This document shows, piece after piece, positions 8,960 to 23,098 of a DNA stretch of 64,000 nt. This DNA is from an uncultured Pelagibacteraceae bacterium (lineage in GTDB: Bacteria > Pseudomonadota > Alphaproteobacteria > Pelagibacterales > Pelagibacteraceae), in the NCBI GenBank assembly GCA_902597675.1, contig CACJYR010000002.1, forward strand, positions 1-64,000, in the 5' to 3' direction. Within the stretch, counting starts at the first letter, position 1; each line of letters begins with the position of its first letter. The notes under the pieces are model-generated. The model had not been told where the DNA came from and ran no database searches. It saw only the letters and a program-made list of their open reading frames with translations. The translations under genes were made by a program, and so were the position numbers.

Positions 8960-9907
8960 ATGAAATTAACTAAAGAACAATCTGCAGAAATTAAGAACCA
9001 GCAGTCTCAAAGTAATAAAACAAAAAGGGTTGTAGTATCAGAGTTGGAAAATATTCTTTATGAGGCAATTCCTGCTTTAGATCATGGTTTTGTAAGGGTA
9101 GTTGATTATATGGGTGATGATACATCTATTGTTCAAGCTGCAAGAGTTTCTTATGGAAAAGGAACTAAACAGGTATCAACTGATGCTGGATTGATAAAAT
9201 ATTTGATGCGTCATTGGCACAGCACACCATTTGAAATGTGTGAAATTAAATATCACATCAAATTACCGATTTTTATAGCACGCCAATGGATAAGACACAG
9301 AACTGCAAATGTTAATGAATATTCTGCAAGATATTCTATTTTAGATAAAGAATTTTACTTACCATCCTCTGAAAATTTAGCAGCTCAATCAACAAGTAAT
9401 AGACAAGGAAGGGGAGATGTCCTTGAAGGAGCCCAAGCAAATGAGGTTTTAGAGCTTTTGAAAAATGATGCTGAAAGAACTTACTCCAATTATGAAACCA
9501 TGCTTAATGAAAGATATGATGGATCCACTATAGATGATAATAAAAAAGGTTTGGCCAGAGAACTTGCTAGAATGAATTTAACGCTAAATACTTACACACA
9601 ATGGTATTGGAAAACAGATCTTTTAAATTTAATGAATTTTTTAAGACTGAGAGCAGATCATCATGCTCAATATGAAATTAGAGTTTATGCTGACATCATG
9701 TTGGATACATTAAAAAGATGGGTACCAATAACTCATGAAGCTTTTATGGATTATAGAGTAGGTGGTACAGAAGTTTCTGCCAAAGGAAATGTTGTTATTC
9801 AAAAATTAATTAAAGGTGAAGACGTCTCTCTAGAAAGTTCTGGTTTATCCAAAAGGGAATGGAATGAGTTAATGGAGGCTTTTAATTTAAAAAATAAGTT
9901 GATTTAA
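8960..9907 (+). CDS. thyX: FAD-dependent thymidylate synthase ThyX
   Basis: 315 residues from the ATG at 8960 ([12 protein letters not shown]). ThyX makes dTMP from dUMP with methylenetetrahydrofolate and reduced FAD. The ThyX signature [15 protein letters not shown] is intact, preceded by RQWI and followed by the C-terminal [10 protein letters not shown] segment. An open frame continues upstream to 8837, but those 41 codons lie on top of the tmRNA acceptor piece and have no ThyX similarity, so the later ATG is chosen. Its last 26 bp overlap the convergent mrp gene. Confidence 0.95.
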   Translation: MKLTKEQSAEIKNQQSQSNKTKRVVVSELENILYEAIPALDHGFVRVVDYMGDDTSIVQAARVSYGKGTKQVSTDAGLIKYLMRHWHSTPFEMCEIKYHIKLPIFIARQWIRHRTANVNEYSARYSILDKEFYLPSSENLAAQSTSNRQGRGDVLEGAQANEVLELLKNDAERTYSNYETMLNERYDGSTIDDNKKGLARELARMNLTLNTYTQWYWKTDLLNLMNFLRLRADHHAQYEIRVYADIMLDTLKRWVPITHEAFMDYRVGGTEVSAKGNVVIQKLIKGEDVSLESSGLSKREWNELMEAFNLKNKLI

Positions 9908-10712
9908 TTTTATTAGCAAAATTTATATAAATTTTTGAAATTTCACAATTTGGATCTTCCTCAACTATTGGTTTTCCATTATCACTTGTATTTCCTATTT
10001 CTGAGTTAATTGGTATTTCACCCAAAAACTCTTTCTTGAATTCTTCTGAAGTTTTACGAACTCCACCTTCACCGAATATTTTATATTTTTTATTATCATC
10101 TCCAATGAAGTAACTCATGTTGTCTACAAGTCCTAAAATTTTTACCCCTAGTTTATCAAACATTTTAATTCCTCTTTTTACATCTAATAAAGCCACTTCT
10201 TGAGGTGTTGAGACTATTATTGCACCATCCATTTTAATTTCTTGTGAGAAAGTTAATTGTGTATCTCCTGTTCCAGGAGGCATATCTACAATTATAAAGT
10301 CTAAATCTTTCCAATTTACTTTTTGGGTAAATGTTCTTATTGCACTTGTTACCATTGGACCTCTCCAAATCATTGGAGTTTGTTGATCAGTAAGAAAACC
10401 GATAGACATACATTGAATATCATACTTAATTATAGGATCTAATTTTTGGCCATCACTTTTTGGTTTTTCATTTATACCAAACATTTTTGGAATTGAAGGT
10501 CCATAAATATCTGCATCTAATAAACCAACTTTACATCCAATATGTTTTAATGCTATCGCAAGATTAGTTGCAAAAGTTGATTTTCCAACCCCTCCCTTTG
10601 CACTCGAAATTGCAATAGTAAATTTTGTTCCAATAATTGGTTTTTTTATGAATACCTTTCGCCCATTATCTTTACTCGTTGCGGCACTTAGTTCTGGCTT
10701 TTTATCTGGCAT
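9882..10712 (-). CDS. mrp: Mrp/ApbC family P-loop ATPase (iron-sulfur cluster carrier)
   Basis: 276 residues. The deviant Walker A motif [17 protein letters not shown], switch region [16 protein letters not shown], and [19 protein letters not shown] are the Mrp/NBP35 signature. These proteins carry and transfer Fe-S clusters in the cytoplasm. The protein is shorter than the roughly 360-residue E. coli form because it lacks the N-terminal MIP18/DUF59 domain. The cluster-binding C-x-x-C seen after NMSYF in many homologues is also absent here ([17 protein letters not shown]), a condition I believe also occurs in other alphaproteobacteria. Divergent from hflK with about 50 bp between starts; convergent and overlapping with thyX. 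Confidence 0.92.
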   Translation of the reverse strand: MPDKKPELSAATSKDNGRKVFIKKPIIGTKFTIAISSAKGGVGKSTFATNLAIALKHIGCKVGLLDADIYGPSIPKMFGINEKPKSDGQKLDPIIKYDIQCMSIGFLTDQQTPMIWRGPMVTSAIRTFTQKVNWKDLDFIIVDMPPGTGDTQLTFSQEIKMDGAIIVSTPQEVALLDVKRGIKMFDKLGVKILGLVDNMSYFIGDDNKKYKIFGEGGVRKTSEEFKKEFLGEIPINSEIGNTSDNGKPIVEEDPNCEISKIYINFANKIKSTYFLN

Positions 10713-10762
10713 TTTTTGATCTTACCTTGTTTTTGTGAAATTAGACACTATATAGATAGTCT

Positions 10763-11872
10763 ATGTCAGATGATTTTCAACAAAGAGGCGGTAGTCCTTG
10801 GGGATCACCTCCAGGTGGAGGTGGTAGTGGTAATGGCTCTGGAAGAGGTCCAAGGCCACCTGATGTAGATAAAATCATAAAGGAGTTTCAAGAAAAAATT
10901 AAAAAATTTTTACCAGGTGGAAGTTCCTCTGGAGGAAAGCAAGCAGTTTTAGTATTAATTATTTTAGGTTTTGTTTGGTTAGCAAGTGGTCTTTATAGAG
11001 TACTTCCTGATGAACAAGGAGTTGTTTTAAGATTTGGAAAATTTGTCAAAACAACTCAACCAGGTTTAAATTATCATATTCCTTTTCCAGTAGAATCTGT
11101 TTTAACTCCGAAAGTAACCAAAGTTAATAGAATTGATATTGGTTTTAGATCAGAAAGAGATAGTGGTTTTTCTTCTGCAGCTGGAGGGGTAGCAGATGTA
11201 CCACAAGAAAGTTTAATGCTTACTGGTGATGAAAATATCGTAAACATAGATTTTTCAGTTTTTTGGGTAATTAAGGATGCGGGTAATTTTTTATTTAAGA
11301 TACAAGATCCTGAAGGAACTGTTAAAGCTGCAGCCGAAACAGCGATGAGAGAAGTAATCGCAAGATCTGATATTCAACCAATTTTAACCGAGGGAAGATC
11401 TTTAATAGAAACAGATACACAAGAAATAATTCAAAAGATTTTAGATGAATACACATCAGGAATTCAAATCACACAAGTTCAAACGCAAAAAGCTGATCCA
11501 CCTGATCAAGTAATTGATGCTTTTCGTGATGTGCAAGCTGCGAGGGCTGACATGGAAAGATCAAAAAACGAGGCTGAGGCATATGCTAATGATGTAATCC
11601 CAAGAGCGCGGGGGGAAGCAGCAAAGATCTTACAAGCTGCAGAAGCTTATAAAAAAGAAGTGGTAGCTAAAGCAGAGGGTGAAGCAAGTAGGTTCTTAGC
11701 TATTTATAATGAGTATAAAAAAGCAAAATCTGTTACTCAAGAAAGAATGTATTTAGAAACGATGGAAAAAGTTTTAGCTGATATAGATAAAGTAATCATT
11801 GAGAAAAATGCTGGTTCAGGTGTTGTTCCATATTTACCATTACCAGAATTAAAAAAGAAAGTGACTAATTAA
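10763..11872 (+). CDS. hflK: HflK, SPFH-domain membrane protein regulating FtsH
   Basis: 369 residues. A glycine/proline-rich cytosolic N-terminus (about 1-60) is followed by one membrane segment (AVLVLIILGFVWLASGLY) and the SPFH/band-7 domain starting VLPDEQGVVLRFGKFV. HflK with HflC forms a large inner-membrane cage around the FtsH protease. The C-terminal region has the alanine/glutamate-rich coiled coil (RSKNEAEAYANDVIPRARGE) typical of the family. The gene abuts hflC with one base between stop and start. Confidence 0.95.
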   Translation: MSDDFQQRGGSPWGSPPGGGGSGNGSGRGPRPPDVDKIIKEFQEKIKKFLPGGSSSGGKQAVLVLIILGFVWLASGLYRVLPDEQGVVLRFGKFVKTTQPGLNYHIPFPVESVLTPKVTKVNRIDIGFRSERDSGFSSAAGGVADVPQESLMLTGDENIVNIDFSVFWVIKDAGNFLFKIQDPEGTVKAAAETAMREVIARSDIQPILTEGRSLIETDTQEIIQKILDEYTSGIQITQVQTQKADPPDQVIDAFRDVQAARADMERSKNEAEAYANDVIPRARGEAAKILQAAEAYKKEVVAKAEGEASRFLAIYNEYKKAKSVTQERMYLETMEKVLADIDKVIIEKNAGSGVVPYLPLPELKKKVTN

Positions 11873-11873
11873 A

Positions 11874-12743
11874 ATGAAAGCAGGAAAAATTATAGCTGGA
11901 TTAGCTGTTTTTATTGCAGCAACATTATTCTTTTCGATATTTATTGTTAAAGAAATCAATCAAGCAATTGTACTTCAATTTGGTGATCCAAAAAGAATAA
12001 TTTTAAAACCTGGTTTGAACTTTAAATTACCATTTATTCAAAACGTCGTATTTCTTGACAAACGAATTTTAAATTTGGATACTCCACCTGAAGAGGTAAT
12101 TGCTTCGGATCAAAAACGATTAATTGTTGATGCTTTTGCAAGATTTCAAATTGTAGATCCTCTTAAGTTTTATATCTCAGTTGGAAATGAAAGAGTTGCA
12201 AGATCTAGGTTGGCAACAATTATCAATTCAAGAATAAGGAACGTGTTAGGTCAGCAAGAACTACAAACACTTTTATCAGAGGATAGAACAAAACAAATGG
12301 CTTTAATCCAAGAAGGTGTAAACAATGAAGCACAAAACTTTGGTATAGAAATTGTAGATGTAAGAATTAAACGTGCTGATCTTCCTCAAGCAAATAGTGA
12401 TGCGATCTTTAGAAGAATGCAAACTGAAAGGGAGAGAGAGGCAAAAGAATTTAGAGCAAAAGGTGCTGAAATGGCTGTTACGATAACATCGACTGCCGAT
12501 AAAGAAGTGACGGTTATTTTAGCAGATGCACAAAAAAAATCTGAGATCATGAAAGGAGAAGGCGATGGAAAAAGAAATAATATTTTCGCTAACGCTTTTG
12601 GCCAAGATCCAGAATTCTTTGCTTTTTACAGAGCTATGCAGGCTTACGAAAAAGCTTTAATTGGTGGAGAGACTTCATTAATATTATCACCTGATAGTGA
12701 GTTCTTTAAATTTTTTGGAAATATAAAACCAAATTCACAATAA
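11874..12743 (+). CDS. hflC: HflC, SPFH-domain partner of HflK
   Basis: 289 residues with an N-terminal membrane anchor (IIAGLAVFIAATLFFSIFIV), then INQAIVLQFGDPKRIILKPG opening the SPFH domain and a charged helical stretch (RRMQTEREREAKEFRAKGAE) near the C-terminus. It is the obligate partner of HflK in the FtsH regulatory complex. Lies in the classic order hflK-hflC-DUF2065, with degP-type protease downstream, all on one strand with 1-8 bp gaps, so a membrane/envelope quality-control operon is likely. Confidence 0.95.
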   Translation: MKAGKIIAGLAVFIAATLFFSIFIVKEINQAIVLQFGDPKRIILKPGLNFKLPFIQNVVFLDKRILNLDTPPEEVIASDQKRLIVDAFARFQIVDPLKFYISVGNERVARSRLATIINSRIRNVLGQQELQTLLSEDRTKQMALIQEGVNNEAQNFGIEIVDVRIKRADLPQANSDAIFRRMQTEREREAKEFRAKGAEMAVTITSTADKEVTVILADAQKKSEIMKGEGDGKRNNIFANAFGQDPEFFAFYRAMQAYEKALIGGETSLILSPDSEFFKFFGNIKPNSQ

Positions 12744-12750
12744 ATTATTC

Positions 12751-12936
12751 ATGAAAGAATTGATCATTGCTTTTGGTCTATTCTTGTTTATTGAAGGAAT
12801 TTTATATGCCATATTTCCATCAAAAATGAAAAGTATGTTAAAAAGATTAGAGCTTGTTAAGGATAGCCAGCTAAGATCAGGTGGATTAATCTTTGCAGTC
12901 ATAGGTTTTATAATTGTTTATTATATGAAAAACTAA
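12751..12936 (+). CDS. DUF2065 (YjeT-like) small inner-membrane protein
   Basis: 61 residues forming two hydrophobic helices (LIIAFGLFLFIEGILYAIFP and LIFAVIGFIIVYYM) joined by a basic loop containing KSMLKRLE and the family-typical LRSGGLI. Proteins of this family sit directly downstream of hflC in many proteobacteria, as here. The function is unknown; location suggests a role with the HflKC-FtsH complex. Confidence 0.8.
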   Translation: MKELIIAFGLFLFIEGILYAIFPSKMKSMLKRLELVKDSQLRSGGLIFAVIGFIIVYYMKN

Positions 12937-12937
12937 A

Positions 12938-14341
12938 ATGAGTAGAATAAATACATTATTTTTAGCGATTATTTTGATTGTAGGTCCTCAATTCAAATCG
13001 TTTTCTCAAAATCACCCTAGTTCTTTTGCTGATTTAGCAGAAAAGTTGATGCCATCTGTGGTTAATATCTCAACAACTACAATGGTCAAAACACAAACCA
13101 ATCCTTTCCCTTTTCAATTTCCTCCAGGTTCGCCATTTGAGGATATGTTTAAAGAATTTGGAACACCACAAGAAAGACCGTCAGCAGCTTTAGGATCAGG
13201 ATTTATTATAGATGAAAAAGGTATTGTTGTTACAAATAATCACGTCATTCAAGATGCTGATGATATTATCATCAGAGTTGGTGACAAAGAAATTAAAGCG
13301 AAAGTTTTAGGCGCTGATCCATTGTCTGATATTGCAGTTCTTCAACTTGAGACAAATGAAAAGTTCAAACCTGTTAAATTTGGAGACTCTGATAAAGCAA
13401 GAATTGGTGATTGGGTCATAGCAATTGGAAATCCTTTTGGTTTAGGGGGAACTGTAACTTCAGGAATTATCTCTGCAAGAAATAGATCGATAGGTTTAAC
13501 TAGGTATGAAGATTATATTCAAACTGATGCATCAATCAATCAAGGAAACTCTGGTGGACCTTTGTTTGATATGAACGGAAATGTGATAGGAATTAATACT
13601 GCCATACTTGGAAGAAACGGATCAATTGGAATTGGTTTTTCAATACCTTCGAATAGTGCAAAAATAGTTATTGACCAGTTAATAGAGTTTGGGGAAACAA
13701 AAAGAGGTTGGTTGGGTGTAAGAATTCAAGATGTTACAAAAGAAATTGCTGAAGTTGAAAAATTAGATAAACCTCGTGGAGCGCTAGTTGCAAGTGTTGC
13801 AGAGAACAGTCCATCTGCTAAAGCAGGAGTAAAAGCCGGTGATATCATTTTAGAATTTAATGGAGAAAAAATAAATCAGATGAAGGAACTTCCCATGATT
13901 GTTGCAAGAACTGCGGTTGGGAAAAAAGTAGAAGTAAAAATTTGGAGAGATAAAAAAGAAATTGTTAAAATTGTTAAACTTGGAAGATTAGAAACTTCAG
14001 AAGATTTTAAAGTTTCAGAAAAAGTAGAAAGTCCAAAAGAAACTGAGATAAAAAATTTAAAAGTAACTGTGAGACAAATTACCAAAGATGATATAAAATC
14101 AAGAAATTTACCCAATCAAACTTCTGGATTAGTTGTCACTAAAATTGCAAATGATAGTCCTTTATTAAGTTCTGTTGAAGTAAATAGTATCATTTTAGAA
14201 GCTCAAAAGAAAAAAATAAGAAATGTAAATGATTTAAATAAAATAGTAGAACAAGTTTTAAGTAGTAGCCAAAAAACTATTTTATTAGTTATTTATAATA
14301 GCCAAAATCAAAGACGATATATCGGCGTTAAATTAGATTAA
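12938..14341 (+). CDS. degP: periplasmic Do/DegP-like serine endoprotease
   Basis: 467 residues with an N-terminal signal peptide (about 1-24). The trypsin-like domain has the catalytic triad in VVTNNHVIQDA (His), LSDIAVLQLE (Asp) and QGNSGGPLFD (Ser). Two PDZ domains follow (first around GWLGVRIQDV to DIILEFNGEKI, second beginning near LPNQTSGLVVTKI). Length and two-PDZ layout fit the DegP/DegQ/MucD group of envelope chaperone-proteases; which subtype cannot be settled. It starts one base after the DUF2065 stop and is followed after 3 bp by miaA. Confidence 0.92.
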   Translation: MSRINTLFLAIILIVGPQFKSFSQNHPSSFADLAEKLMPSVVNISTTTMVKTQTNPFPFQFPPGSPFEDMFKEFGTPQERPSAALGSGFIIDEKGIVVTNNHVIQDADDIIIRVGDKEIKAKVLGADPLSDIAVLQLETNEKFKPVKFGDSDKARIGDWVIAIGNPFGLGGTVTSGIISARNRSIGLTRYEDYIQTDASINQGNSGGPLFDMNGNVIGINTAILGRNGSIGIGFSIPSNSAKIVIDQLIEFGETKRGWLGVRIQDVTKEIAEVEKLDKPRGALVASVAENSPSAKAGVKAGDIILEFNGEKINQMKELPMIVARTAVGKKVEVKIWRDKKEIVKIVKLGRLETSEDFKVSEKVESPKETEIKNLKVTVRQITKDDIKSRNLPNQTSGLVVTKIANDSPLLSSVEVNSIILEAQKKKIRNVNDLNKIVEQVLSSSQKTILLVIYNSQNQRRYIGVKLD

Positions 14342-14344
14342 TTA

Positions 14345-15253
14345 ATGGATTTGAAATCCAAAATTATTTTAATTTATGGTCCAACTGCATCAGGAAAATC
14401 TAATTTTGCAATTAAACTTGCTAAAAAAATTAGGGGTGAGATCATTAATGCTGATAGTATGCAAGTATATAGAGAATTGAAAATTTTGTCTGCGAGACCT
14501 CTTCTAAAAGATTACAAGAATATAAAGCATCATTTATATGGATTTCAAAGTGTAAAAAAAAATTTTTCCTCAGGAGATTGGTTAAAATTAGTTAATAAAA
14601 AAATTCTTGATATTAAAAAAAAAGATAAGACGCCTATTCTTGTGGGTGGTACCGGATTGTACTTTAAAGCAATAACAGAGGGTTTAGTAAATATTCCAAA
14701 TATTCCAATTCGATTAAGATCAAAAATAAGGTTATTACATAAAAAAATTGGAGCAAAAAAGTTCTTTTCAGAATTAGTAAAATTAGACCCGCTATCAAAA
14801 AATTTTATCAAATCTACAGACACTCAAAGAGTAATTCGAGCGTATGAAGTTAAATCATTTACAAAAAGGTCAATTTACGATTGGTTCAAAAGTACACGAT
14901 CAGATTATGAAAAGGACGATTTTTTTAAAATTTGTATTGATTATCCAAGAGTTGAGTTAATTGAGAGAATTAATGATCGTACAGGAGATATGATTAAAAA
15001 TGGAGCAATTTCAGAGGTGAAAAAATTTATAAGATTAAAAGTTCCAAGAGTTAAAACTGCCTCAAAGGCGATCGGAATTGCAGAAATTAGAGAATATCTT
15101 GAGAAAAAAATTGAGTTATCTGAGGTAATTGAGAAAATATCAATAAAGACTAGGCAATATGCAAAGAGACAATCTACTTGGGGCAGAGGTAATATGATGG
15201 ATTGGAACAAAATAAAGTCAGAGGACCTAAATAAATTTTTAAAAAAAATTTAG
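14345..15253 (+). CDS. miaA: tRNA dimethylallyltransferase MiaA
   Basis: 302 residues. Walker A GPTASGKSNFAIKLA near the N-terminus, the substrate-binding INADSMQVYRELKILSARP and GGTGLYFKAITEGL, and the C-terminal KTRQYAKRQSTW are family hallmarks. MiaA adds the dimethylallyl group to A37 of tRNAs that read UNN codons. Encoded directly after the Do-like protease and likely in the same transcript. Confidence 0.96.
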   Translation: MDLKSKIILIYGPTASGKSNFAIKLAKKIRGEIINADSMQVYRELKILSARPLLKDYKNIKHHLYGFQSVKKNFSSGDWLKLVNKKILDIKKKDKTPILVGGTGLYFKAITEGLVNIPNIPIRLRSKIRLLHKKIGAKKFFSELVKLDPLSKNFIKSTDTQRVIRAYEVKSFTKRSIYDWFKSTRSDYEKDDFFKICIDYPRVELIERINDRTGDMIKNGAISEVKKFIRLKVPRVKTASKAIGIAEIREYLEKKIELSEVIEKISIKTRQYAKRQSTWGRGNMMDWNKIKSEDLNKFLKKI

Positions 15254-15306
15254 ATATCACGTACTAATTCTTGACCAATAAGCACAACTTCAGCTAGATT
15301 GACTAA

Positions 15307-17073
15307 ATGTCTAAATTATATACAGGTGCTGAAATTGTATTCAAATGTCTAGAAGACCAAGATGTTGAATTTATTTTTGGTTATCCAGGTGGTGCAGTAT
15401 TACCGATTTATGATGAGTTAAAAAATCATAATACCATCAAACATATTTTAGTTAGACATGAACAAGGCGCAGGTCATGCTGCAGAAGGTTATGCGAGATC
15501 ATCTGGCAAACCAGGTGTTGTGCTTGTTACTTCTGGACCTGGAGCAACCAATGTTGTTACCGCATTAACAGATGCATATATGGACTCTGTTCCACTAGTT
15601 TGTATATCAGGACAAGTGCCAACACATTTAATTGGAACAGATGCATTTCAGGAATGTGATACAACTGGAATTACGAGACCCTGCACTAAACATAATTGGT
15701 TAGTCAAAGATGTTAAAGATTTATCAAAAACTCTCCATGAGGCTTTTAGAGTCGCAACAACAGGAAGACCGGGGCCAGTTTTAGTTGATATACCTAAAGA
15801 TATTCAGTTTGCTAAAATGAGTTATTCAAAACCTAAAGTTGAAAAAAAACTTAATGGAAAATCATTAAATTATTTTTCACAAAAAGACATTGATACTTTG
15901 ATTGGTCTAATGAATAAATCAAAAAAACCCATCATTTATTCTGGTGGTGGGGTTATAAACTCTGGACCAGAGGCGAGCAATGTTTTAAGAGAACTTGTAG
16001 AGCTCACAGGTTTTCCAATTACTTCAACATTGCAAGGTTTAGGTGCGTATCCAGGTGATGACAATCAATTTTTAGGCATGCTTGGTATGCATGGAACTTA
16101 TGAAGCTAATAACGCAATGCATGATTGTGATTTATTAATCAATATTGGTGCAAGATTTGATGATAGAATAACTGGTAAAATTGATGAGTTCTCTCCAAAA
16201 TCAAAAAAAGTTCACATCGATATTGATCCTTCATCAATAAATAAAATCATTAAAGTTGATCTAGCATTAGTTGGTGATGTTAAAGAGGTTTTAAAGGGAA
16301 TTATCAAAACTCTAAAGAAAAAAAACTTAGATTTAAAAAAATCTAATAAGCAACAAATTGCTAAATGGTGGGAACAAATACAAAAATGGCGAACAAAAAA
16401 TTCTCTTCATTTTAAAAATAGTGATGAAACCATAAAACCTCAACATGCAGTCCAAAGATTATATGAACTTACAAAACATAAAGATACTTATGTTACGACT
16501 GAAGTAGGTCAACATCAAATGTGGGCAGCTCAACATTATAAATTTAATAAACCAAATCGTTGGATGACCTCTGGTGGTCTTGGAACTATGGGATATGGAT
16601 TACCTGCCGCTGTAGGTGTCCAAATAGCTCATCCAAAAAAATTAGTAGTTGATATTGCTGGTGAGGCCTCAGTTTTAATGACAATGCAAGAGATGTCTAC
16701 AGCTGTTCAATACAATTTGCCTATTAAAATTTTTATTTTGAATAATCAATACATGGGAATGGTAAGACAATGGCAAGAGCTGTTGCATGAAAAAAATTAC
16801 TCTGAAAGTTACTCAGAGGCTTTACCAGATTTTATAAAGATGGCAGAAGCCTATGGCTGCAAAGGAATAAAAGCTGAGAAACCAGAAGAATTAGATGAAA
16901 AAATTAAAGAGATGGTTGAGTTTGATGGACCTGTAATTTTTGATTGTCGAGTAGATCCAGATGAAAATTGTTTTCCAATGATACCCTCAGGAAAACCTCA
17001 TAACCAGATGATATTAGGACCAAGTGAAAAAGAGGAAAATAAAATCACTGGCAAAGGAAAAGCTTTGGTTTAA
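15307..17073 (+). CDS. ilvB: acetolactate synthase large subunit
   Basis: 588 residues, ThDP- and FAD-dependent first step of Val/Leu/Ile synthesis. N-terminal [17 protein letters not shown] and [18 protein letters not shown] carry the conserved catalytic glutamate; the middle domain has SGGGVINSG and [10 protein letters not shown]; the C-terminal ThDP domain includes [15 protein letters not shown] and [14 protein letters not shown]. One oddity: the Mg-ThDP motif, usually G-D-G/A-S, reads AGEASVLM, placing Glu at residue 453 where an Asp normally ligates the metal. Followed after 2 bp by ilvH, then ilvC. Confidence 0.96.
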   Translation: MSKLYTGAEIVFKCLEDQDVEFIFGYPGGAVLPIYDELKNHNTIKHILVRHEQGAGHAAEGYARSSGKPGVVLVTSGPGATNVVTALTDAYMDSVPLVCISGQVPTHLIGTDAFQECDTTGITRPCTKHNWLVKDVKDLSKTLHEAFRVATTGRPGPVLVDIPKDIQFAKMSYSKPKVEKKLNGKSLNYFSQKDIDTLIGLMNKSKKPIIYSGGGVINSGPEASNVLRELVELTGFPITSTLQGLGAYPGDDNQFLGMLGMHGTYEANNAMHDCDLLINIGARFDDRITGKIDEFSPKSKKVHIDIDPSSINKIIKVDLALVGDVKEVLKGIIKTLKKKNLDLKKSNKQQIAKWWEQIQKWRTKNSLHFKNSDETIKPQHAVQRLYELTKHKDTYVTTEVGQHQMWAAQHYKFNKPNRWMTSGGLGTMGYGLPAAVGVQIAHPKKLVVDIAGEASVLMTMQEMSTAVQYNLPIKIFILNNQYMGMVRQWQELLHEKNYSESYSEALPDFIKMAEAYGCKGIKAEKPEELDEKIKEMVEFDGPVIFDCRVDPDENCFPMIPSGKPHNQMILGPSEKEENKITGKGKALV

Positions 17074-17075
17074 TT

Positions 17076-18664
<1,589 letters not shown>

Positions 18665-18671
18665 ATTTTAG

Positions 18672-18684
18672 TCCCAAATTGGGA
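18672..18684 (+). promoter_or_regulatory. palindrome in the ilvC-leuA spacer
   Basis: TCCCAAATTGGGA is a near-perfect dyad seven bases after the ilvC stop, in the 88-bp gap before leuA. It could be a small RNA hairpin or an operator. No T-run follows, so it is not a standard terminator. Confidence 0.3.
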
Positions 18685-18752
18685 TAAATTCTGTATTTTA
18701 CTTTTGCAATCTAAACGAGAGGTTGTATATTTCAAAAACAAAAATTTTTGAT

Positions 18753-21364
<2,612 letters not shown>

Positions 21365-21369
21365 GAGTA

Positions 21370-22599
21370 ATGGCCTCTAGCAGAGATGATTTTATAATAG
21401 CAATTCGTTCTGCTTTTTTAAAAAAAAGTACTCAACAAAAATTTTCACTACTTACTTTAGTATTAATTTCCATATTTATTATCATTTTATCTAACCTTGA
21501 CTTCAAAGCGGTAAGATACCTGAAAGCCGGATTGAGTGAGGTGGTTTATCGATCATCTTTTATTGTTTCTGTGCCAGAAAACTTTATTAAGAATTCAGCC
21601 ATAAATATTATTGAATACACAACTTTTTTTAATAAATATCAAAAAAACAAAGATGAACTGGACAATCTTAAATCTGATTTTGTATCTAACGAAATTATTC
21701 AGTATGAAAATCAAGAATTGAAGGTACTAATTGATGATTATATTTCAAGTTCAAATAAAATTTTAGCAAAAATTATTGTTGATCATGATAGCCCCTTTTT
21801 AAAAAGTGTTATTATAAATAAAGGCAGTAAAGACGATATCAAAATAGGTACCAATATTTATGATCAATCGTATTTAGTTGGTCGAGTTATTGAGGTAAAT
21901 TATAAGACATCAAGGGTATTATTATTATCAGATTTAAACTCTAACGTTCCAGTAACAATTGCACCTCAGAATATTCAAGCAATCGTCACTGGGTCTGGAG
22001 AAAATTATGGAGAAATTAAATATATTAAAGCGGGTTTGTCAGAGGAGTTAGTTGATGAAAGTATAGTTTATACTTCAGGTACCGGTGCAATTTTTAAAAG
22101 TGGAGTACCAATAGGTAAATTAAGATCTGATAAAATTGGTTCTTCAAATAGATATAATGTTGAATTCTATAGCGATTTTACACAGTTAAAATATGTTTTT
22201 GCAGAAACAATTACTCAAATTGAAATTCCTCAAGTTGAGCCAGATACAGTTACAGTTGAAAATAAAAGTGAAGAGCTCGAAGAGACAAAATTAAAAATTT
22301 TAGAGGATGAACTTAAAATTATTGAAGAAACTAATTTAAAATTTATCGAAGAAAATGAAAATTTGATTAATGAAATAAATGATTTGAAAAATCAAATATC
22401 TGTCTTAAACAATGAAGTTTTCTCACAAAAGCAAAAAATTAATCAATTCAACATTGATACTCAAGAATTAGAATTTTTAAAATTGAATTTAGATCATGGT
22501 CATAAATGTAGAAAATCTTTTTTAAATACTGGTGGCTTCAATGTTGGAACTGAAGAATATAGGAGTTGCGTTTTGAATAGAGGTAGAACTGGTGGCTAA
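21370..22599 (+). CDS. mreC: rod-shape-determining protein MreC, long C-terminal coiled coil
   Basis: 409 residues. One N-terminal membrane helix (FSLLTLVLISIFIIILSNL), a short coiled coil and the periplasmic MreC beta-barrels (AKIIVDHDSPFLKSVIINKG, GRVIEVNYKTSRVLLLSD, VYTSGTGAIFKSGVPIG). The family normally ends soon after the second barrel; here about 110 extra residues form a Glu/Lys/Asn-rich coiled coil and end in a tail with two cysteines (HGHKC and EYRSC). The tail may mediate an additional periplasmic contact. Overlaps mreD by 8 bp. Confidence 0.9.
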   Translation: MASSRDDFIIAIRSAFLKKSTQQKFSLLTLVLISIFIIILSNLDFKAVRYLKAGLSEVVYRSSFIVSVPENFIKNSAINIIEYTTFFNKYQKNKDELDNLKSDFVSNEIIQYENQELKVLIDDYISSSNKILAKIIVDHDSPFLKSVIINKGSKDDIKIGTNIYDQSYLVGRVIEVNYKTSRVLLLSDLNSNVPVTIAPQNIQAIVTGSGENYGEIKYIKAGLSEELVDESIVYTSGTGAIFKSGVPIGKLRSDKIGSSNRYNVEFYSDFTQLKYVFAETITQIEIPQVEPDTVTVENKSEELEETKLKILEDELKIIEETNLKFIEENENLINEINDLKNQISVLNNEVFSQKQKINQFNIDTQELEFLKLNLDHGHKCRKSFLNTGGFNVGTEEYRSCVLNRGRTGG

Positions 22600-23098
22600 T
22601 TTAAAGACAAAAGGAACATTTTCTAAGTTGTATACCTGGTTACCAATAATTTTATTATTTGTTTCAGTGCTTAATGAATTTGATTTTAATTATCTAAAAC
22701 TTGAATACTTTTCCTTTAATTTTCCATTCATTCTAATCTTTTTCTTTACCTTAAAGGATTTTAAACATTTTGATTATCTTTTTGTATTTATTGCAGGTCT
22801 GCTAAATGACACTGTTGTGGGCTTACCTCTAGGAATAAGTAGTTTGTCCTATACTTTAATATGTATTGCTACAGCATATATAAGAAATATCACAATCAGA
22901 CCAAGCCCTATGAAAGATTGGTTCTATTTTTTATTCATCATTAGCTTGATTAACTCGTTAAATTACTCAGTTTTAACATTATTTTTCTCTTATGATTTAA
23001 TTTTAATGAGTTATTTGGTCAACACGACTTGTACATTTTTATTATATATAATTTTTTTATCATTCTTTAAATATTATATGAAAGGTATAAATGATTAA
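22592..23098 (+). CDS. mreD: rod-shape-determining protein MreD
   Basis: 168 residues, five to six hydrophobic segments with the family-typical FIAGLLNDTVVGLPLGISSLSY motif (the conserved D after LL and G-x-P-L-G). MreD is an inner-membrane part of the elongasome. Overlaps both mreC and mrdA by 8 bp, tight translational coupling. Confidence 0.9.
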   Translation: MANLKTKGTFSKLYTWLPIILLFVSVLNEFDFNYLKLEYFSFNFPFILIFFFTLKDFKHFDYLFVFIAGLLNDTVVGLPLGISSLSYTLICIATAYIRNITIRPSPMKDWFYFLFIISLINSLNYSVLTLFFSYDLILMSYLVNTTCTFLLYIIFLSFFKYYMKGIND

